A DNA stretch of 64,000 nucleotides from Enoplolaimus lenunculus (Eukaryota; Nematoda; Enoplea; Enoplida; Thoracostomopsidae). Under the pieces are notes generated by a model. The model had not been told where the DNA came from and ran no database searches. It saw nothing but the letters and a program-made list of their open reading frames with translations. Below are positions 47,401 to 59,737 of this stretch, piece after piece (position 1 is the first letter of the stretch; each line of letters starts with the position of its first letter). The position numbers were made by a program, and so were the translations under genes. The stretch covers positions 20,551-84,550 of the forward strand of contig JASANG010003644.1 in the NCBI GenBank assembly GCA_030248215.1. The letters run 5' to 3'.

Positions 47401-50400
47401 TTCGGAGCCAGCTATCCATGCCGTAGCTGTCGAAAAGTAGCTATCTGCCGATGATATAGCATATCCTTTTCGTCAGAACGATATCCAGACAACACCGAAT
47501 GGTGGTTCCGTAAACTTTGCGAAGACGGAGATCCGTCGCCTACTTGCCGTTCTATTGCCCCCGTTGTTTCGTTCAAAGATCACACCCCTCCGCTAACGAC
47601 GGGACGAGAACTTAGCATTTTCCAGTGGAATGCTAATAGTATCACTAACATAAAAGACAAATTGTTGCGACTCGTCGGGTTTAGAAACCAGATGTTGTTG
47701 CTGTTCGGTAAACCAAACAGACCGCCGACAAACAGTTTTGCCTGAAAGACTACAGTTGCCAACGACGAAACCGGCAGGTCGCACGATGTGAAGAAGTCCG
47801 CGGTGGCGGCGTCATCATGCTAATTCACGACGGGATCCAGCATCAGACATGCTACAACCATACGATTCAAATGATCGACTCGATTACACCGAAGTGATTG
47901 CCATAAAAATATACCGCGATGCGGGTATGTAAGAACCTATTCACCTAGTCAACATTTATGTGCCAGCTGTTCGCCTAGTGAATAACACAGACGAAATCCA
48001 AGTACATTTGTTCCAGCAAACATGCGCATAAACAACAGTAGCGTACTGCTTGACGATTTTAATGCACATAATAGCGTTTGGATTCCAACGTCGACGACGA
48101 TGTAGTAGGTCACGCCTTGGAAGAACGGGACGACGGTTTTATTACGTTGAACACCGTCGGACCGGCCAAAGCGCAGCAATGGCACCAGACATCAGAATTA
48201 TTCATAACAGTTACACAAAGGCTGCTACCTAGACTGCTTAACGAACAATCCCGAGATCATTTGCGTATAGTTGCAACACTGGGATTAAAGCGCACCGAAA
48301 CCTAAACCCCCTTCCATAGACGTACGCAATTGGTAGAAGGCCGGGTAATGTCGAAGTTCGCGTACAGAATTTCATTACATACGCCTGTACTCCTACGGCG
48401 TAAAATTATATTTATAGTTCGCCAAATGTGATTTTCAAAAAGCTAATTTAGCTTTGTAGCAACGCTCTGTAAAGTTGCAGTTCTTGTTCAATGTTTATAA
48501 ACCACTTTGATGAACGCGACCAGGACCGCGCCGCAGAAAAGTTAACCAAGCTGCCAAGGTGGTACTCATCGATAATATCATTGCTGCAACCCACGCTGCT
48601 TTCCCATGACCCACGAGGATATCGGATAGGTGGCATACTTTGCTGGTCACTGGCAATCGAACAAGTGGATACTGCACGAAACGAAATACGTCATGCGGCC
48701 CGCGCGCACCGAGACAACGAAAACGCAGCCTGCATTCTACGTATATATAGCAAACGACAAATTCCGACGTTGCATCACAAAGGAGACGCGTGCCGCCTGG
48801 CGGAAATTTGCCAGCGCACTAAACGCCCGGACTAGAACCCAGGGTGGTACCGAATACGCGATTTGACCGAATCCGAATCCAGTGCTAATTTGCCGAATCC
48901 GAAACCGAATCCGAATCCTGTATGTTGCAAATTTCAGATATATCTATAATTGGTTTCAGAATATCAACGCAATGCCAGCCATATAACTTTTAATACGTTA
49001 ATATATTTCGTCCCGACGTCAGTTCTGAGATTTCTCACCTTAAATAAAAAATATTGATTTCTATAGCAAGGTATTTAAAAATTTTATTGCTTAAAAATGA
49101 AAAACATACTGGCTTCTCCACTCCACAGCTTGAAAATTTCCGCCGGGGGCGTTTCCTGGCCCCCCAGGAGTTTCGGGGGGGCAGTTGATTTTTCTGGGGC
49201 CCCCAGATGATCTGGGGGGTCCTGGGGGGCAGTTTTAAAATTTTGCAAACCGACTTTTTGGATTTTTTTCATTCCAGACCGTGTTTCCAACTCAACTGAA
49301 GAATACTCATCGCTCAACATGACAAAAATTTTCTACAAACGCTAATAACAATAATTTTAACTAATATTACTGACAACTTAACCAGAAGTTGAAAGAAGCA
49401 CAATTTCTATGATTGAAACTGTGATTAATATACATTTTATATATTAGTCACAACTTCAGTTTATCATAAGGCTCAGGCGGGTTGAACTTGCTGCTGCAGG
49501 GTACTTTCGAATGCTGTATGCCCTGAAACGGTCTTTATAATATAATTGTGCTTTTTTCAGTTCATTATTGAATTGTATTAGTTACTACAGGTATTTGTAA
49601 CGCTATTAAAAATTATGAGTACTCAGCGTAATATAAAATCATATTTTGCCGAATGTCCGCCTCAAAAGAAGTCCAGGTCTTTACGTTCTAACACTGAAAA
49701 TTTTTGGCCTAGAAAAGTCCTGGGGGACCCCAGCAAAAAAATTGCGGGGGGCATTTGGCTGGGGGGCGGCTGAAAATTTCGAAAAGTACTGGGGCCCCCG
49801 CCCCCCCACGCCCGCTGTAGAGAAGCCAGACATATTGCCGAACTTTATTGCATTCGGCTTTTCCACAACCGAATCGGAATCCGAACCTCAAATTTTTGCC
49901 GAATCCGAACCTTTGTTGCCACCCTGCTAGAACCAGTCACTTGCGTAGCACGATCTGATCCATTGACGGAAGAAACGTCCGACCGTAGAGCAGTAAAGCC
50001 TGATTGCCGAAGGAAAACTGTTAAGGTGCAACAATAAAAAAAGGCGGAACATTTTGGCAACATTACGCGGGTGTGTTACACCTGCAACCGCGAATAATAC
50101 AGGATCCACCGATAAAATACACGATAACTAATGATTTTAGCGCCCCTTGCAGTGTCTGCAGCACTGGTGCGCGTGGCTCGATCACAACAAACGAATTGCG
50201 ATACGTGGTGTACTAGCTATCAACTAGAAAGGCCTCTTGTCGACACGGCGTCAGTGGTGAAATGGGCGAAAATTATGGCAAGACCAGAAAGCTACAGGAA
50301 CTCATAAATGCCACGTGCACCTCAATGAAACCATCGTGGCGGAGCGCAATACCGAAATTCTTCCGATCCTAACAAAGTGCCGACCAAATCAGTAGTCATT

Positions 50401-53400
50401 GCCTTATTGCGCCGACGGCGAAGACCGTTGCGAGTATTGTGCAGATCTGTGTGGCGTATCTTGCATAAGTGCGAAGCCAGTTTATTTCACCACAAGCCGG
50501 TTTTGTGCGGGATGAAACACTGAAGACCAGTGTCTTCGAATAACGCATAATAACGCAATGTTTCGTTTCTGTAAAATTTTACAATGTAAAATTTTTTTAG
50601 TGTTAGCTTATTCTTCACAATTTGTCACAAAACCGTAAAAATCCTGGCTGCTGCATCTTTCAGTTTTGGAACAGGAACAGGAGCATTAACAGAATAACTT
50701 TTGTAGTAATTCAGCCAGAACAGGAATTTCTGTGGAACCTTGGCAGACGGAATGTGTGTTCCCAAATACGGCTGGATTTTGAAAGTTTTCGCATATTTGA
50801 GCTTCTGATGATCTCCCCTGATTATCGCACTCTGAAATTTCAATTTTTGTTAAGTTTGATTTTTAAGGTCCCAAGGTCCGCCCTTGGTAGCCAAACTATT
50901 TTGCTGTTGAAAAGTTAAAAATATTATATATCATTCGATGCCGCTTACTGAACAATTTTTGGGTTTCCTGTGACATCGAGCCTCTCAATTTCTGAAACTT
51001 AGAGTGGAGATCGAGCTTGAAGCCAGACGTATGTTTCAGTTAAATCATACGGTAAAGGCAAGCTTATTTTGAAGCCCTAACTTTGACCCTACTGGTCGAC
51101 GAAACTTTATGATGGAAACGAACGGGATGCCAGACGTAGTTTTACATTAAACCACACGGCAAATCTTCAACTCAGAAATCCATTTATCTATTAATATGTG
51201 GCAATTTCGTTCTTTTCGTGTATATAATGAGTCATGGTACATAACGGTAAATTATACAGTGACACTGTTGCTGTATTACATTTGAATTATTTGCATGCCA
51301 TCAGAATGACTTTGTTTTTATGTATCATATTTAGTTACAAGTTATATTTTAGGAACGTTTAATTTTTTCTCTTCTTTTACCCATCTCGGAAAAATGGAAT
51401 AAAATGGAAAAAGTTTCCGGTAATTTTTTCGGTCAACAACCCTGATAAGTGTCCAACAAGAAACCAGCTATCAGGGCAGTATTCTGCGATGCCGCGTATG
51501 CCCCCCATTGCATGGAGCGCTTGGGGTATAGCCCTGCCTTATGCCCCGAAGGCCAAAATTCGCTGGTATGAAAAAATATTGTTTATATGAGTTGCATTTA
51601 AGTTTTTACAAGTTTTATAGCATCAACAAATACTAGTTAGCTATTGGGTTTTCTGTAAAAACACATAGCTATTTTCCGGAGTTAAACCGCTTCATAACCA
51701 GACCAGAACCGTCTGCGATATGGCAAACCTCTAAATGACTATTGCCTGGCAACTCTTGCTCTGTGAAAAGCATGGTATTAGGATTACGTTACGTGGGCTG
51801 CAAGATTGATATTTGACATGCGTCAGTGTCATTGAAAACCAATTTAAGGTTGTATTTTTAGGGTTTGTCGCATTGGTCGCGTCTTCATTCGGCATCGTTG
51901 TATTTGGCGAAATTGTTCCGCAGTCTGTATGTTCTCGGTACGGCTTAGCGGTTGGTGCAAGGACGATTTTTCTCACTAAGTTTTTCATGGTTATAACTTC
52001 ACCGCTATCATGGCCTATAGCAAAGATATTAGATCAGATTTTGGGTGAAGAAGTTGGTAAGTATTTTTATATCTCTCCGTACGAAATAAAACATATCGGT
52101 TTCTGTCAGCCGCATTGTGTTCTTCATTGACGTTCGTTAACCTGTGAAATATGTTTCTAATATGTTATCGTATTTGCGTAAGTACCAGTTTTGTTGTAAC
52201 GATTTTTTAATTTCGCTGACCTAACTGGCTATGTAGATTTTCGTAAGTATCGAATTCGCGTCCCTAAGGAATGCTAAAATGTATTTAAATGTTTCGGTTT
52301 TGTTACTTTGATAGCTTGTTTTAGGTAACGTATATAACCGTGATCGTCTATTGGAAATGATAAGAATTTCGCAAACTGCTGAAGAGGGCCTCAAAAATTG
52401 CCCAGAGGTATTGCTTTTTCTGTATGTTTTTATTAGAAAGGATTTAAATCGGGTGGTTTGGAAGAACAAATCAACTGCATTTGATACCAATGCATTAAAA
52501 GTACGTAGTTCTATTGTTTTCGGGCAAAAATAGACTTTATAGTGCAAGATATTATTATCATCATTTCTATTTTGTTTTAATTTAAACCATTGTAACAAAA
52601 ATTATTGATAGGGCCTAGGATCTGTGTTAATGGTTGATTGTGAAATAATTTATTGGTAAACTTCTCGTTCTAGGTGCAAATTGTCTCTGGTGCATTAGAA
52701 TTGTCGAGCAAAACCGCGTCGGACGTTATGACTCTGATTGACGATGTGTTTATGCTGCCAGCTGATGCTGTTTTGGATACAAAGACTGTTGCTGCGGTGG
52801 TGAGCAGTGGATTTACGCGGATACCGGTGTTTGAAGGAGAAAAACCGCCTAAAATTAAAGTGAGATTACGTAACGTTTTTGGAATGTGAAAAATACCTAT
52901 ATAAATGTCTGACGACTTGTTTGAAATTGTGAAATAGATTATTAGCTTTGGTATTAATAAAAACTTCAGGTTGTTGGTTTATTCAACGTGAAAGACTTAG
53001 CGTTGCTGGATCCAGATGATTGTATACCGGTGCGTACAATATGTGACTTTTATCGTCATCCGGTGCGTATGATCATGGAAGACATGCCTCTTGATGTGAT
53101 GCTTGAAGAATTCAAAAAAGGAGACTCACATTTTGCGTTTGTAGGTATGTGTTCCACGCGATTTATTGGCCAAAGACGTCTGTTTTATTTCTTAAATTTT
53201 TTTTACGCTGGAACACTACTAAAATATATTGAGCTGAAATTGTGTAATATAATATCGTTTATTACAATTTTGTGGTAATAATTGAAGATTGAACGGAGTC
53301 TGAATAATATGTGTACAAAATAAGGGGCAAGAAAACACATTTTATTCATTATAACGGATTCTAAGAATCAGCTTTTGTCGATTGAATATTAAAATAGTAG

Positions 53401-56400
53401 TATAGTAGTCTTGCAATTGGCTTCGAACGTTCATTTTACTTTTTGAACATAGACAATTGCATGTAGTCGATGCAGTGTTAACTTAAGTGAATTTCTCAAA
53501 AGCTAGACTTTCCGAAATTATACAGAAAGTTTCTGAAAGGATGTCCTGTTGGTTGTTTTAAGTATTTTGAGGTGTGGATATTGTGGGCAATTATTTTACC
53601 ATTTCTGACATTGTTGAATCGTGTAGTATAAATATATGAAATTTTTAGAGCGCGTGAACGATGAGGGCCCCGGCGATCCTGTATATGAGATTGTGGGCGT
53701 GGTAACACTAGAAGATATTATAGAAGAAATTATTCAGTCGGAAATTGTTGATGAAACTGACGTAATTACAGATAATCGCAATAAATTGCCTCGAATATCA
53801 CGTCAGTTGCGCGATTTAAAGCTTCTTGTGGGTAAGTAGCAAATGACTTGTGAATAGTGACAGAAGAGCAAGTCAGATTATAAAAATATGCTTTTTGTTT
53901 TACGGTTTAGACAAAATCTATCTCACAATATAAATTGATTTGATGGGAAGCAGGTCAAAATGCTAATCGATGTCGTATTAATACAATAATGTATGAAATG
54001 TGTAAAAAATTAATTACACGATTTTTAAGCTTTACTCGCACTACTACAGGGGTAGCGCGTTGTTGACAATTTTGCAGCAGTATATAAGTGGCTAGACTGG
54101 ATAGAGTGCGGGTTGACACGATTTTAGCCGCACAAATAAAGACCGTGAATAGTGATGTTTTATTTCATAATACGTAAAGCTTAGGATTTTATGCCATGTC
54201 TCATAAGTTACCATTAGCAGTTCCGCAAGGGCTCATATCTCACTAATACTATTGCCTCCGACGTACTTTTTTTATTTCAGATGATGAAGAAGAGAATGGC
54301 GAAATTGCAACTCATGTGTCGCCACAACTTTCAGTAGCATGCTTCCAGCACTTAGTTGCAACGTTTCCTCCTTTCCAATCGCTTTCAGAGCACGTGTTAC
54401 AGCGCCTAATTAGACAACACGTCGTTCAGGTTAGCTCTTTTGTCAATCGACTAGTTTTGTACTTTCAAGTTGACTTGTAATAGTAAATGCGATGACACTT
54501 CCACACTTGAAACAATAACGCTTATTGGACACATTGGTTTTCAGTTTGCATTTTGTAGGAGAGTTGTAGCACAATATATTATTTTCGGTCTGCAGCTCAA
54601 GGAGATACAGGAAATCAAACAGTTTTTATAAAGGAATGCTGTTACCGTTATAAATATTTACTGATGTACTGTGTAAATCAATTGCGCCAATGATTATGAT
54701 AAATAACTCGCGCCAATGATAGTCATGTTCCGTTAAATGGTGAGTTGGTTTTTAGAAACAGGGTTCTTTCGCAATGTTTCTCAGAACTATTTTGTTATAT
54801 GCTGAGGTAAAATTTAACTATTGCTGCAGGTTTCACTCGACGATGTTGGCAAACCTATATTCATATACGAAAAGGGTATTGATGCCGACTATTTTGTATT
54901 GATCTTGGAAGGACACGCAGAAGCAATTATTGGCGAGGGCAATCATTTGTTCGAAGCGGGTCCATTCAAAGCATTCGGAATGAGGGTGTGTATTGATTTG
55001 CAGGGCGCTTACACAATTACCCTTAGCAAAAATTTTAGTTTATTACTTGTCATCTTGATTACTTCAGCTTCGTACATTTTTCAGTTCCTACGTTAACTAT
55101 ATAGTAAAAGCTTGCTTTATACTCCTATATAATTTCTCATATACCTTTCTGTAAACGTACTTGAAACTGACATAATACGATCATGAGGAACGACAGCTAA
55201 ACGAAACAGTCTAGAATACGAACCAGTTAGCTGATCAATCAGCTTGCTAATGTTAATTATTGAAATAAGCTCATATGTCTAAATATCGATTTTAAAAGCT
55301 TTTACTTCCTGAAATGTGGGATTTAGGCAAACTGTAACGGCATGAAATCACGAGAATAGTACTTCGTTCAATTCCATTGCTTCTTAAATGGTGGCTAATT
55401 AAGGCCCATTTTTGAAACTGTGAAGGGGAACTTCCGTTTGCATTGAAAATTTTAATTTCTCAGTTTACGTATCCAATACGGTAGCAGTTACGTATGCAAT
55501 ACGGCAGCAGTTATTCGATACGATAGTGCATCAGGAAGTTTGTGTCTTCTAATATTAATTTTAGGTGCTTGAGGCCGCGTATCGCGACGCAAGCCGAGTT
55601 AACATTAAATCCAAAGAAGAGGTAAATCATCTTCGTCGTCGGATAAAGTTTTGTCCCGATTTCACACTGCGACTCAGTACACCAGATCCATTGACGTTTC
55701 TGAAAGTTCGAGTTTCCGTGTATTTAGAAGCATACCGGGCGACTCTTATAGAACATGCACGTCACGGGGAACTGGAAAAAGTTGACGCTATGCTATCCGC
55801 GATCAACACGCATCGAGGAACCGCCGCTGGTGGTGGCGGACAGCACACGTCACCGCCAAATTATTTGCCAGTGTCGTGTTCTACTGACAGTGCGCCAGCT
55901 GGAGGTAGCACAGCCATGGGTCGACCTCGTGTTGGAAGTCAACCAGGCTCTGCTCTTCCACAGTCAATCTCGAGTATTCGCAGTTTTCCGGCCGACGTTC
56001 GAAGGCGATTAAGTTCGGTACTTGATTCGAAGTTACCGCTGAGTGGTGGAGCTGCAGCACAAACGCCAACGCAACGTACGCCAGGTTCAGAATCGGCAGG
56101 ATTTTGCCGCGGTACAGCTGTTACATCTTCCGTACATGATGCCACGACAGGTAGACCGTTCGCACGTGGTTATAGAAATCGGGGCAAACCAACAACTCCT
56201 CGATCAGCGGCATCGATTTCTCCAGGACAATCTGATAACGTATTCGGATCTCCACCGGCTCCGTTGTTGTCCAAGGAAGCGTACAGCCCACTAGTTGCTA
56301 ATGCGTCTAAAACAAGTCCCGAGTCAAAACAGTCGATAACTTCTGATATAGTTAATAATGCTGGCGCGAAGGTAGCAAGAACGTTTGAATCAAGCCGGGA

Positions 56401-56482
56401 GTTACAACCATTTGCAAATCACGAGCCTTCCGATATTGAACCGACAGGTAATATCCCAACAGGAGAAGTGGTATCAGATTAG
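44494..56482 (+). CDS. CNNM: CNNM-family Mg2+ transport protein, plus copy (14 exons, ~943 aa)
   Basis: Exons: 44494-44624, 44815-44911, 45367-45474, 45756-45890, 46645-46797, 47025-47186, 51862-52056, 52325-52407, 52674-52859, 52970-53144, 53649-53831, 54281-54429, 54830-54985 and 55565-56482. I chose ATG 44494 because it aligns with the only start in the minus copy and gives the same 131-bp exon 1; ATG 44458 would add 12 residues. Signal/anchor [18 protein letters not shown]21 ([30 protein letters not shown]), CBS pair ([24 protein letters not shown]) and cNMP-like domain ([13 protein letters not shown]) are present in family order. The tail is about 60 residues longer than in the minus copy. 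Exon 4 lacks the final G seen in the minus copy: its only GT donor leaves phase 0 before a phase-1 acceptor. Taken literally this shifts the frame. Every other junction is clean. Confidence 0.9.
48840..49926. mobile_element. hAT MITE (GCCGAATCCGAAT family), inserted in LINE
   Basis: The ends are CAGGGTGGTACCGAATACG and TTTGTTGCCACCCTG. The perfect 8-bp target duplication CTAGAACC lies at 48832-48839 and 49927-49934. Its outer parts match the 343-bp element at 28491-28833; the extra length is the nested insertion at 49109-49829. Confidence 0.92.
49109..49829. mobile_element. nested 721-bp TIR element with G-rich subterminal hairpins
   Basis: The ends are the perfect 10-bp inverted pair CTGGCTTCTC and GAGAAGCCAG, flanked by the direct repeat ACATA (49104-49108 and 49830-49834). 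Near each end lie runs of C or G (CCCCCCAGG, GGGGGGTCCTGGGGGGC) with local self-complementarity such as CCCCAGATGATCTGGGG. A short plus-strand frame from 49617 starts [20 protein letters not shown], resembling the N-terminal end of some hAT/ZMYM-type transposases. It may be an internally deleted derivative. The 5-bp duplication is unlike the 8-bp hAT signature, so family is uncertain. Confidence 0.75.
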
Positions 56483-56643
56483 GTGTCTTAGCATGGCGCT
56501 ATACTTGTATGGCGCCGGATGGCACCGTAAGTGAAAATTAATGTTTGTTTATGAATTGTTATGTGGTACCATGTCGTAAAATAGTCGTAAAGTATAGAGA
56601 AATAATAAGTGTGCTTGAAATGCACCAGATGAAAATGAAATTC

Positions 56644-56649
56644 AATAAA
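56644..56649 (+). terminator. polyadenylation signal of the plus CNNM gene
   Basis: A canonical AATAAA lies 162 bp beyond the stop codon, with GTG/T-rich sequence ahead of it and the next transposon starting about 95 bp further on. Confidence 0.6.
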
Positions 56650-56742
56650 AAAGCGTACCCGAATGAGTTATAAATAATATTAAACCAGCATAATCGTGCT
56701 ACAGACTAAAACCTTTGGTTTTGTTCATATATATGTAATATA

Positions 56743-57344
56743 CAGGGATGGGCGGTCTCGGTCTCGTTCATTTCACCTACCAACACAGACAACGAAGGAT
56801 CGTGGAGCACCGCTACCCGGTTATACAGCGATTTGAGAAAGAGAATGAACCCTCCGGTTACCCAAAATTCTGTTTTTTGAAAGGAAACACAGAACACTTT
56901 GATTTTAATGTGGCAAAGCGCAAATAGTTGCATTTTAGCATTTAAAACATTTCTTGCATCTTGCAAATATGGGTCATCCGCATTTTCGTCTACGCTATGT
57001 TAAAAAATTCTCCAGTCTATTTGATTTGCCCGGGATCAAAAACAACACTATAGCTTTGAGTTATAGCTGTTCTGATGCTGTTTTGAGACAGTGGATTTGT
57101 CCCGAGCCATTTTGAAAGGTTTGGGGACAGTAGCCAAGGGAAAAATAAAGTAAAAAATAAAGTTTCGCGGCGATTTATTAGTTCAATTGTATGAAACGGC
57201 AATTCAGAGTATGCAAAACTATTCAAAACGTTTGCTAAAAAATCTTATTTTTACTTTCTGTTACGGTTAAAAATTGACCGAGACCGAGACTTAAAGTCTC
57301 GATCTCGGTAGGTTGGGTGTCGGCCTCGGTCTCGTCCATTCCTG
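56743..57344. mobile_element. hAT MITE, GGTCTCGG subfamily, 602 bp
   Basis: The ends are CAGGGATGGGCGGTCTCGGT and CGGTCTCGTCCATTCCTG. Flanks GTAATATA (56735-56742) and ATAATATA (57345-57352) agree at 7 of 8. It is the same subfamily as 17948-18646 and 25765-26365. It lies just downstream of the plus CNNM gene, as the 17.9 kb copy does for the minus gene, but in its own insertion site. Confidence 0.85.
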
Positions 57345-57826
57345 ATAATATATAATATAGCTAGTCTGATATTGAAAAAACTACATAGTCAGAAATCAAA
57401 GGGTTTTTATATTTTTGTTGTTTCCATTCTTCATGTGTTCAATGCCTTTGAAATCTTTGCAATTTATTGATGTTGCTGTATACGACACTGAATGATCGAG
57501 TCAGTTTTGTAACATTTTCTGCTTTTACATTTACGTGTTTTTCCAATTGCGAGCACTGATAACCTCTTTTTCCAATTGCAAGCACTGTTAACCTCAAAAT
57601 ACTTTCCCTTCGATGGTCTGAATTCATTATATCTAGTTTTTGCCCGGCGGCGGCAGTCATGCACTTTTTTACAACAACATGACTAAATTTTTTAGATATC
57701 TGCGTTACACTGCACTTGATTACAGGCACAGTTGTGTCAGTTGCGAGCCTCGCAGTTTCGTAACTCTCCTGGTTTCATTCTTTACAATTCCTCGTATTCG
57801 TATTTTCTCGGCGTGAGCTTTTAGAA

Positions 57827-58219
57827 ATGGCTTTGCCACGCCTTTGGTCTTTGCATTTGGCTTCAACAAAGGTATGTGCTATGTGAGACAATAAAAGTAG
57901 GAGTTGGCAACTTTTTCAGACGAATTCTATGGCAGTCATAGGCACGTAGTCACGGTTTGATTTTTTTCTCTGAAACTTGTATGCTTTGCAGAATTCTTTG
58001 TCTCAATTACGTTTAAACTCAAGTTGTGAAGGTTTCTGCACGTGTCCTGTCCAAACGGTCTTGCTTGGAGCATTTATGGTTATTTGCTCGAGTTCCTTTC
58101 ATAGTGTTTTAATAATGTGGATGTGGGTTTTAATAAAAATTGCGTACATATTGTGTATATATATGTATTTATTTAAGTTTAATTTAATGTTGATCAGAGT
58201 GCGATCGCATACCAAATAA
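57827..58219 (+). CDS. hypothetical two-exon open frame
   Basis: A short first exon 57827-57871 (MALPRLWSLHLASTK, donor GTATGT) can join in phase to a second from 57992 (acceptor TTTGCAG) reading NSLSQLRLNSSCEGFCTCPV and then hydrophobic sequence to a stop at 58217-58219. The N-terminus has the look of a mitochondrial or secretory leader. No family is recognised. Both borders are good consensus sites, but with so short an exon chance is quite possible. Confidence 0.25.
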
Positions 58220-58589
58220 TGCCAGAGCTTTAAACAAACAGTAACATATGCGAATGGAGCCGGATACGAAACCGGAGAAGGACAAGTGCTCTAATATTTC
58301 ACTTAGACAGTAAACTAGCATGCTGGGCTGTTATTTACGCTTACGCTTAGTTTTAGACTTTTAAGCTGGCGTTTAACGTTCAGGCTTATCAATAGAATTA
58401 CACTGAGATTCTTTTACGTCCCTAAAATAAAACTACTCACCTTTATCAGGTTTTCCAGCGTTATTGTAAACCAAAATATTTACAACACATGTATCACCGA
58501 AAAAATATCTAAAAGTAGGTCAATCAGTTCCATAGCAGTTGGTATATAAATAGAATTGATGGTTTAAATTTTTTGAAGTTTTTGAAGAA

Positions 58590-58905
58590 AACATTCCGCA
58601 AGATAAAATACCGGAGTCGGATGCCGATTTTTCTGCCGGAGCGGGATATCCGGTCGCACCCTCGTATATGTAGTGTATATAGTTTTGATAATAACGGTTC
58701 CGGTAAAAAAATTCAATACCCGGTTCTGGTATATATCCGGTAAATTAATATTCGTTCGCACTCTAATGATAATGTAATACAGAGTTACGTACGTACGTCA
58801 TACGTTTTAGCGAGAACTATCCGAATACAGGAACTGAATGTCGATTTTTTTCGCTGGAGCCAGAACCGTATATACGTAACCAGATCGCACCCTGACTATT
58901 ATATT
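58590..58905. repeat. clustered hAT-like terminal fragments
   Basis: GATATCCGGTCGCACCCT (58645), TTAATATTCGTTCGCACTCT (58748) and CCAGATCGCACCCTG (58880) are three right-end-like termini of the GGTGCGACCGGATAT family. No complete element can be defined, so this may be a serial insertion or a scrambled copy. Confidence 0.5.
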
Positions 58906-59419
58906 GTGTTCGATTTTGTACTATTAAATTTGATTGTACAGATGTGTCCGAAAGAGATGAAAATTCTTATGCTAGGTTTTTGAAAATTAACATGGTTTAG
59001 ATTTTCTAAAGCTTTTCCGATCGAAGCTTTAGTTTGAACAGAAGTCTCATGCCTCACGTCTTCGATGTTTGGTTTCTTCAATTTTGAAAAAATAATCGGA
59101 GCGCAATAGGCATGTTGTCAATTCGATCTGGACGCATAATGAAATACGGTGAGAAAATGTTTTTATTTCCTCTAAAATCGGGGAAATCACGGAAATTTGT
59201 TCTCAAAATTACGCAGACACCCTGATACAAAAGTGTTAAAGTTAACGCGAGGTAGTGAGAATTTATCTGAGGATACTGAAACAGGGATAGGAGCTGCGTG
59301 TATGGAACGACTTCCTTTCCGTAGCCCATTTTATAGAAGAAGCTAGTATACTACTACATTTAGCCGGGTTTTCCAACTTTATTGTAAACTTCAATTTGTC
59401 ATTTATCTTTTATTAATTA

Positions 59420-59737
59420 ATGGTTACAATGCATAATCTTTATGGCTTTACAATAGTGTTTGTTCGCTTTATCTATAAATGTACTGGAATCGTAATTTTT
59501 ATCATATGCATGACTGCATTTCTGTACATAAATCTAAATTGTGAAATTTGGACATGTAAGGCATACAGCCACCGTGCTTATAAGTTTGTTTTGGTATTGG
59601 GTGACGCTATGCTTTTAATCTATTTTAACGCTGACTGGCACCGTGCACGCGAAGTGTCGTACGATCCCGCAAAGCAATTTATAAATACCAATTTTATTTA
59701 TTTGCGGCGCCGTACGATAAGTATAGCGACACCCTAA
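59420..59737 (+). CDS. hypothetical 105-aa membrane-like frame
   Basis: From ATG 59420 there are two hydrophobic segments (IVFVRFIYKCTGIVIFIICM and FVLVLGDAMLLIYF), then a basic, polar end (NADWHRAREVSYDPAKQF). The second half, after a possible acceptor before AYSHRAYK, looks more protein-like than the first and may be a single exon. No family is recognised and no neighbours support it. Confidence 0.25.
   Translation: MVTMHNLYGFTIVFVRFIYKCTGIVIFIICMTAFLYINLNCEIWTCKAYSHRAYKFVLVLGDAMLLIYFNADWHRAREVSYDPAKQFINTNFIYLRRRTISIATP

Larger units (their letters stand above)
47300..50500 (+). mobile_element. decayed LINE with endonuclease and RT traces
   Basis: On the plus strand, [20 protein letters not shown] (from about 47611) is the start of an apurinic-type endonuclease domain. 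Downstream, in changing frames, come stretches such as [20 protein letters not shown] (about 48116) and [20 protein letters not shown] (about 48777-48836). After the transposon insertion at 48840-49926 there are reverse-transcriptase-like remains (near 50100-50330, including [13 protein letters not shown]). Many stops and frame changes make this an old, dead copy. It is a different element from the RNase H LINE at 39-40.6 kb, since the preserved parts do not overlap. It inserted into a CNNM intron in the same orientation as the gene. Confidence 0.7.
47187..51861 (+). other. intron 6 of the plus CNNM gene, transposon-filled
   Basis: At 4.7 kb this is by far the longest intron (407 bp in the minus copy). 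It holds a decayed LINE, a hAT MITE and a further nested insertion, listed separately. From about 50550 to 51850 I see no recognisable element apart from a pair of loosely similar blocks containing CCAGACGTA (51025 and 51130). Confidence 0.7.

Noticed and set aside
49084-49930. Proline/glycine-rich frames on both strands
   Set aside because: They come from C and G runs in a nested TIR element and have no consistent coding signal.
55755-56294. Extra frames over CNNM exon 14 on both strands
   Set aside because: They are shadows of the GC-richer last coding exon. The CNNM frame alone continues the upstream exons in phase.
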